Part shown: piece after piece, positions 58,221 through 64,000 of the stretch | Numbering within the stretch: position 1 is the first letter of the stretch | Layout of the letters: each line of letters opens with the position of its first letter | Source of the DNA: Mixophyes australis | Taxonomy: Eukaryota > Chordata > Amphibia > Anura > Limnodynastidae | Direction of reading: 5' to 3' | Assembly: GCA_036250195.1 (NCBI GenBank) | Contig: JAVHZZ010000001.1 | Coordinates: 381,035,907-381,099,906, forward strand | DNA: 64,000 bases | Made by a program: the position numbers and the translations under genes | Notes under the pieces: model-generated | Told to the model about the DNA's origin: nothing | What the model saw: the letters and a program-made list of their open reading frames with translations, nothing else | The model's database searches: none

Positions 58221-58794
58221 CACAAACTTAATATGAAATATCTGTAATATCTGTATGTTTGTAGTCTTGCACCTTTAAGTAAGTTACTTTTTTAATTCTA
58301 ATTTTTAAAGAATTTGCCTAAAGCATATTAGCTTTCTTTCAATAAAACTGAAAGCTGAAACTACAGGATGTTCTTTCAATCATAATATAGACAGATTTTA
58401 AAGGAAGCAGTGAACTTGTGTACCATGTTTCTTAAGTTATGTACAAAGCTTTGTGCAGTGTCTCCTGTAAAATATATCACTTCTCCTACAATTTTGTTAT
58501 TGGATACAGCAGTTCCTGTATGGAACCTTCACAGCAGAAAAGAACAAACAGTGATCTCCTCTAAAACAAACCACAACTTCATAGTACTTTCATCATCTTA
58601 CGTTTGCTGAGACTGAGACAGATAGAAGTTTCATGTGATCCCTGCAGAGATGCGTACGGAACACAGTGTTCTTTTAACTGCAGTCATGTGAGGTGCTATT
58701 AGCTTATATGTTTTTTTTTATGCAAAGCTCTAAAGTCTGGCAGTATGCAGTTATCTGTTAGTTTCTATTTAGTTTCCCAAAACTACTTTTCATT

Positions 58795-58844
<50 letters not shown>

Positions 58845-59567
58845 ATATGTATTTATTGTCATATATAGTATGTAGTTGAAGTGGAAATTTAGAAATGGCG
58901 GTATGGAATATGTAAGTGAATGGAATATGATAGTTTTGCAATGAAGGCAGTAGGAGAAGAGATGGTATATCATACTACTGGGAATAAATACAATTAAGCA
59001 TATGCTCTATAAAGAAGACTTATACTTAAACTTACTATAATGCTGACAGTCCCAAAACATATCGACCTTATGTACAATTCTTTGCAATAGCATCCCAAAT
59101 TGCAGGCGCAAATTGCTCTCACTAAAAAAGATGTATTTGCAGGCATATGCAAAAGCTGTAACTATCGCTGCACCAGGTCTGTACCAGCAGTATATGAGTA
59201 GCTGCACAAGAAAAATATAAACTATAATGGTCCCTCCTCTGTTCCCTATATATTTATATTTTTATTTCATAGATAGAAATCTCTCTTATTTGTACAGTAT
59301 TTAATTTTAGAGTGGTGCTCTCCCAGAGCTAGACAATATTTAATGTCACAACATTGCTAAGGAAACGAAAAAAAGTCTCTGTTGTAGAATTACTCTGATT
59401 AAGTCCACATTCATTTATTGAAAATTCTAAACTTTATTAACTATTTCCATTTTTATCTCAAATATTTATGCTTCACAAAATGTAAATTTAAAATGAAAGA
59501 ATAAGATTGTGATTGTAAAAAATAATGTTTCTGTAGAGTTAAGGTATTATGCTTCTATTATATTTAT
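58221..59567. other. No gene seen; one (TA)n(TG)n microsatellite
   Basis: A TA tract at about 58800-58832 is followed by a short TG tract. The rest is unique-looking AT-rich DNA. Confidence 0.45.
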
Positions 59568-59990
59568 TAGAGATGAGCAGTTAGAATTCAGAGAAATCTG
59601 ACAGATCCGAGATTTGGGGTTCTGAGTAGATACAAAACGCAACTCGATTCTTTGGGCCGAAATCGGATCTGAAAATGAGGCAAAATGTCATTTCCGGGAA
59701 AAAATTTAACTAAAGACGCTTGTTATACAGAAAATGCATCATTGCACTTCTGATTAATGCGTTCCAAGATGGATCGCATAACGCCAAAGTGTGCATTTGA
59801 TGGTAGAGGTGCATTATTGCACCTCCTTTGTACATGTCTTAGGTTCTCATGGGGAATACACACATGGTAGGCAGGTTTCCTAGTGACTCACCTAGGAATC
59901 CCTTTGTTTGGTTGTTATAGTGAAAAAACATTTGTGTACTTCCGGTTTTGGTACTTCCGGGTTTGGCACTTTTGGTTTATGTGTTCCAGG
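59568..59990 (+). mobile_element. Left-end fragment of a hAT related to 52183
   Basis: Begins TAGAGATGAGCAGTTAGAAT and continues with CTGACAGATCCGAGATTTGG, echoing the subterminal region at 52183-52330. No right end or octamer duplication was found, and the 3' limit is uncertain. Confidence 0.5.
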
Positions 59991-60114
59991 GTGGAATGCA
60001 TATTGTTTGGAGTGTCTCATAGATAATACGAAGAAGCCATTACATGAGTTTTTTTTAATATTTGCCTTTTCTGTTGTTCTATGTGGTTGTATTGGAAAAG
60101 GTCCAAATTGTCAC

Positions 60115-61130
60115 ACTATTCCCTCTTCATCATAGTGTACTAACTACACCACACTGTTCCTCTTCACCACACTGCTCCCCTTCATCACACTGCTCCATCA
60201 CAGTCTGACCCTTCATCACAGTGTGTCCCCTTCATCACTGTCATGAACGCCCAGCCTGTCCCAGATACAGCAATCTGAACAGCTGGCCGTGACTGGTGTT
60301 ACCTTAGTTAATTAATAATGAATATACCTTTTCTGCCACAACAAAAGATTTATTATGGTGTCCTTACGTTCACCAAAACCACTTATTAATGTTTCACACT
60401 TAAATCACATACACATGTAGCATGAGCCTCCTTAGGGCTTCATAAGTTCACAAAGAATCACAGAGAAATACGCTAGATTAAATATGTTTAATCTGAAAAA
60501 TATTTCCAAGGCTTATTTACAAAAAGATAATAAACAGACATACAATAGGTTGCATATAAGTTTCAAAAAACAAAATAGGAAAATAAAACCAGAATCCCTA
60601 CCTACAAGTTCAGGAATTGGCGTGTGAGGAGTACATTTTGAGAAGAATGACACATTTCAGTCGTGGTAGACCCTCCTCAAAGAAATGGACACTGTACTAT
60701 TGATGCAAGGGATTATTAAACCATTTCTTGTTGGCTCTTCAACCCCCACCTTAGGAATTTACATTTTCAATTAAGTCAGATTGATTCCCAAAATGACACA
60801 GAGTTTTCCCGGGGTAAATTATATATCACTAAGATATATGTTTGGGCACTTTAGAGAATCTCTCACCTTTGACCTTTCTGCCTGGCTAAGCCAAACTCCT
60901 CTGCCTACACAAACTACTCAGATATCTCTCTCTGCGCCTGGCTACTTTCAAAAGAGCATTGACAATTGCCTAGGTCAGACTCAGGTCAGTTAACCAAATA
61001 CACTTTCAAAGGTTACATGAAATATTCACAGTGTTATACATAGATTCAACAGAAAATAACAATCAGACATTAGATGTACTACATTTCGTCACAATCACAC
61101 TGTGACCCATTATCACACAATTTTATTCTA
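60115..61130. repeat. CTTCATCACA-type degenerate array, interrupted by a solo LTR
   Basis: Phrases such as CTTCATCACACTGCTCC and CTTCATCACAGTGTG recur from 60120 to 60238 and pick up again at 61094 (ATCACACTGTGACCC, ATTATCACACAA). The LTR split this array. Confidence 0.7.
60239..61093 (-). mobile_element. Solo LTR, Ty3/gypsy-like, minus orientation
   Basis: Read on the minus strand it begins TGTGACGAAATGTAGTACAT and ends GGGCGTTCATGACA. The 5-bp duplication ATCAC flanks it (60234-60238 and 61094-61098), shared with the local array. The end resembles that of the complete LTR at 18549 (CGTTCGTGACA), hinting at the same broad clade, but the bodies differ. No internal region remains, as after LTR-LTR recombination. 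The ORF at 60781-60993 is by-product. Confidence 0.82.
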
Positions 61131-61199
61131 CTTATCTTCTTTTGGTCGACTTTTCTTCTGTCTTTTTCTATATTTTCCTGCAGCTTCTTTCAGCACAGT

Positions 61200-61760
61200 T
61201 GCTTCTTGACAGTGTCGGGACGTGATGATTACGTCACGCCCAATAGTCAGTGAGGAGGAGGCAAGAGGGCACAATTAAAGTAGCAGTCTGCTAGGGGAGG
61301 GCAATTTTCCCAATTATCTTGCTCCCCTGGATCTGCCCCTGGGAGGAGCAAAGGCAGGGCACTGGATGTTAATCTGAGACCCTGGCCCATCAATACTGTG
61401 GTGATCGTGTCTGCATGGCTGCGTCCTTCACATTCAGTCTTTTGTTTGTTGCTACAGGGCTCCTGTAGTCTAGGGGAGGAGCCATGTAGCACTGTCATTG
61501 AAGCGGTGCAGTCAGCCGCATTGCATACTACTCACTGCAACCACATCATCCATTAACAGAATATTGGTACTACAAGCTGTAGTACCAATATTCTGTCAAT
61601 GAATGATGCGGCTATATCGAGTAGCATGCATTGCGGCCGCCTATGCACGGCCTGCATAGGCTACCTGCACTACTGGACCACCTGGCAGCTAAAAATTTAC
61701 TTTGTCTGTCCGATCCAGGGAACATATACCCCCTGGCCAAGCCTGCCCCTGCTCACGCTC
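61200..61760. repeat. Foldback-containing, GC-richer block
   Basis: An inverted repeat has a perfect 19-bp core (ACAGAATATTGGTACTACA, 61556-61574, against 61578-61596) with a 3-base loop. The pairing extends imperfectly outwards to about 61515 and 61638 (GCCGCATTGCATACTACTC against its counterpart). It probably belongs to a MITE whose ends I could not place. Confidence 0.75.
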
Positions 61761-62284
61761 ATCTAGTACAAAGGGATGTGTTATGGGAACTTGTGATTAC
61801 TGTACTGTATTACTGTTGATCGTGGGAGTTATATATGGTGCTTGTTACTTAAGTCTGTTATAGGTGTTTTGAAGTGATGAAATGTAAGGTTTATTGGAAT
61901 TTTAGTAAACCTATGTTGTTGAAGTTTGGGCATGTTGCTATAGTTACAGGAGTTGCACTGTATGTTAAAGATGGCTGCTATAATTGAACCCCTGCAATGC
62001 TGTATTCTGTATAATAAATATTAGTTATTGCTGTTGGAGTTTTAGTATTAATATTGCCAATACTGGCTGTATAATTTAAAATGGACTGTATTGTATAATA
62101 TACACAATGCGTGGCTGTGTATAAAGGGTTAATGTTATACTGTACTTGCTTTGTAGATTATTACTGTATTTGTTGGAGATTAATATTACATTTATAGATG
62201 ATTAATGCACACATCAAACTTATAACTATAACAATGGAATAAGACACAGATACTGTTGTAAATTTGATGAAAAGGTCCCAATTT
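61761..62284. other. No gene seen
   Basis: Sequence with an AATAAATATTAG motif near 62013 and TATACTGTA-type phrases. An old LTR is possible, but no ends were found. Confidence 0.3.
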
Positions 62285-62655
62285 AATTATTATTATAACT
62301 GAAAGAAAGGGTGGCGAATAAGGCAAACTGCGAGTTCAGCTAAACCAGACTAATACTAAACCAAAACAAGTGGATGGCCAACAGGCCCGGAATCCACAAA
62401 AAAACAAGAATGAAATCCCTTAACTTTGACTAGCTGGTGCTTAGCCTGGCGTTAGAGAAACAACGCCCCTTCTGGACTCACAGTGACTTGGCCACACAAA
62501 GAGGTCAAGGGGTCCTACACACAAAGGACTAAGAGCCAAAGTACGTCGAAAGGGGAAATAAGCTGCTGCCGAAGCACCTTGTATTAGCTGCTGATTGCAA
62601 TGCTTTCCTACCAACTGTGCCTCTTTGTAAAGAGAAGAAAACGTTAGTAGCATAA
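62285..62655. repeat. Unclassified dispersed repeat, family B copy 2
   Basis: Contains GAGTTCAGCTAAACC, GATGGCCAACAGGCC, ACGCCCCTTCTGG, ATTAGCTGCTGATTGCAATG and CTACCAACTGTGCC, in the same order as 15590-15930. Confidence 0.6.
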
Positions 62656-64000
62656 ATTCATTATCTTCACAACTTCAACTTAAACAGCGATGGAAGCAGA
62701 GAATATTTTTTCAGCAAGAAAATAATTTTCCAAGAGGGTTATATAGGGAATCTCAAGAAGCACTCTTATAGTTCTCATTGGCTAATGGAAAATGGCAAGA
62801 CGCATCTTTAACCCTTAGAAGGTAAGTGTCACATAGAATCACACAAACCTAGTACCTTTAAGTATGTCCGGCTATCAGGGCCTTTTCTTGTCATTTGTTA
62901 TTGTTTTACCATGCCTGTTACCATTTCATCTTCATTTCATTTTTATTTCTTTATTTCTTGTTGGTGTGCTTATACTCACTTGAATGTTTGTCACACTATT
63001 CACTTATCAGGTTTCAAATTGGGGTTAATACATTCAGACAATTTTACTTTAGTGATGTGTCATATATAAGGAAAATAAGTAAAAAAAATTGTAGGAGTCC
63101 AGAAAGATAAAGCAATATATTTAGTAAAAGCTGCTGACAGACAGATACAAGATAAGAAATGAAATTTTTCTGGATGGAGAACTTTAAAGTAGCTGTTATA
63201 AGAAACTTTCTGCTGCTGGCTTTAAGAAAATATATAGAGAACATGCCACTTCCCAGTTCACAAAAATATGATAATGAATGAGGTAACACACATATAGTAT
63301 TCTATTGACTAATTTTATTAAAGGTTTATGAACTGCTCATCATGACTCCTACAGATTTCTTGCTGAGAACAATGTATGCAGCAGCCACTTGTGGAATCAC
63401 CTATAAACACCGTGTAAACGGTAGTAATGTAGTGAAAAAAAAAAGTATTTGACTAGGGATGGGGGTTAGGGGGTGGGGTTAATGTTAGTGTTTTTTTTCT
63501 TATTTTCAACTATTCTGTGCCGGACCCGATGGCATTGCCTTTTAAATGGAGATATTGTTAATGTCAGCAACTACAATGTCACCTTTTTAAACATATCGAC
63601 AGAATCAAAATGTTTACATTTACACTGTCCCTATTTTGGTGTCAACAGTATAAGCGTCAACATATTCGCCGTCACCAAATTGATTGCATCCCATTATTTT
63701 TAAGGGCAGGGTGTTATTTATAATATGTCTGGTAGGCATTAGTGTTATATGGAGTCTGGTAAGGCAATTATGAAAATGACCACTGTAGCAAAAACTCATA
63801 GGGAATTCACTTTGATTTTTTCCCTGCACAAAGGTAGTATGTGGGCTGGAGCTAATTTAATCAAACCCTTTCCACAGTCAGTGTGTAAGGTCCTGCGAGG
63901 AGATGTGCCTCACAGGGCGACTAACCCCTAGTACCTAAGAAAACTTACCACGATTCACGTGGATTGCTGGATCCTACCTTGGTTCCGGATCGGGAAGCTC
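62656..64000. other. No gene seen up to the window end
   Basis: AT-rich sequence with a GT/GG-rich patch near 63455-63480. No recognised element. The final 100 bases are more GC-rich and may begin another element that continues outside the window. Confidence 0.4.

Overview
The window looks like intergenic or intronic DNA from a large, AT-rich, repeat-laden vertebrate genome. An anuran amphibian fits best. The grounds are the transposon mix: many short CAGGG-ended hAT MITEs, a Tc1-like element, a CR1/Rex1-type LINE 3' end, tRNA-headed SINEs with an L2-like 'GCGCTATATAAATA' tail, and Ty3/gypsy-type LTRs. The species call is inference, since no marker gene is present. There is no bacterial, plasmid or organellar signature. 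No complete host protein-coding gene can be supported. The only host-gene candidate is a 3'-terminal exon at about 30713 with a long AU-rich 3'UTR ending near 35530.

Layout. 1-12 kb: mostly unique AT-rich DNA with two hAT MITEs (417-830, 5110-5284), one copy of a 'GGCCTGAGTCATTAAGGAG' MITE, a TA microsatellite and L2-tailed repeats. 12.3-15.6 kb: a 17-bp minisatellite, two abutting foldback MITEs (the first split by a SINE) and a second copy of the MITE. 18.5-24.2 kb: a complete, very young LTR retrotransposon (two 1632-bp LTRs, TSD AAGC, PBS, PPT). It has one long ORF that is gag-like at its start and keeps a scrap of the pol/integrase tail at its end. 24.3-30.3 kb: a SINE, a GATA microsatellite, a MITE, a broken Tc1 element carrying an L2-tailed insertion, a third MITE copy and a SINE tail. 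30.7-37 kb: the repeat-poor putative terminal exon/3'UTR (one hAT MITE inside it) and a possible conserved non-coding element.

37-45 kb: an old Tc1-like relic, a decayed hAT with a nested repeat, an unclassified repeat with a ribozyme-like hairpin, a LINE 3' end and MITEs. 47-51 kb: two SINEs, a hAT MITE with a perfect 63-bp palindrome, and a decayed unidentified reading frame. 52.2-57.3 kb: a complete 5.1-kb hAT element with an 8-bp TSD, gutted of most transposase and swollen by three internal tandem arrays (48-, 54- and 78-bp units). 57.4-64 kb: a further hAT MITE, a foldback element, a hAT end fragment, a solo LTR inserted in a CATCAC-rich array, and another foldback.

The elements do not form one pathway. 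The picture is layered transposition: old Tc1 and hAT relics, later SINE, LINE and MITE insertions into them, and a recent LTR insertion. No unmistakable new biological system was found. The best leads are the gag-plus-pol-scrap LTR element, the three-array hAT element, and the uncharacterised terminal exon.
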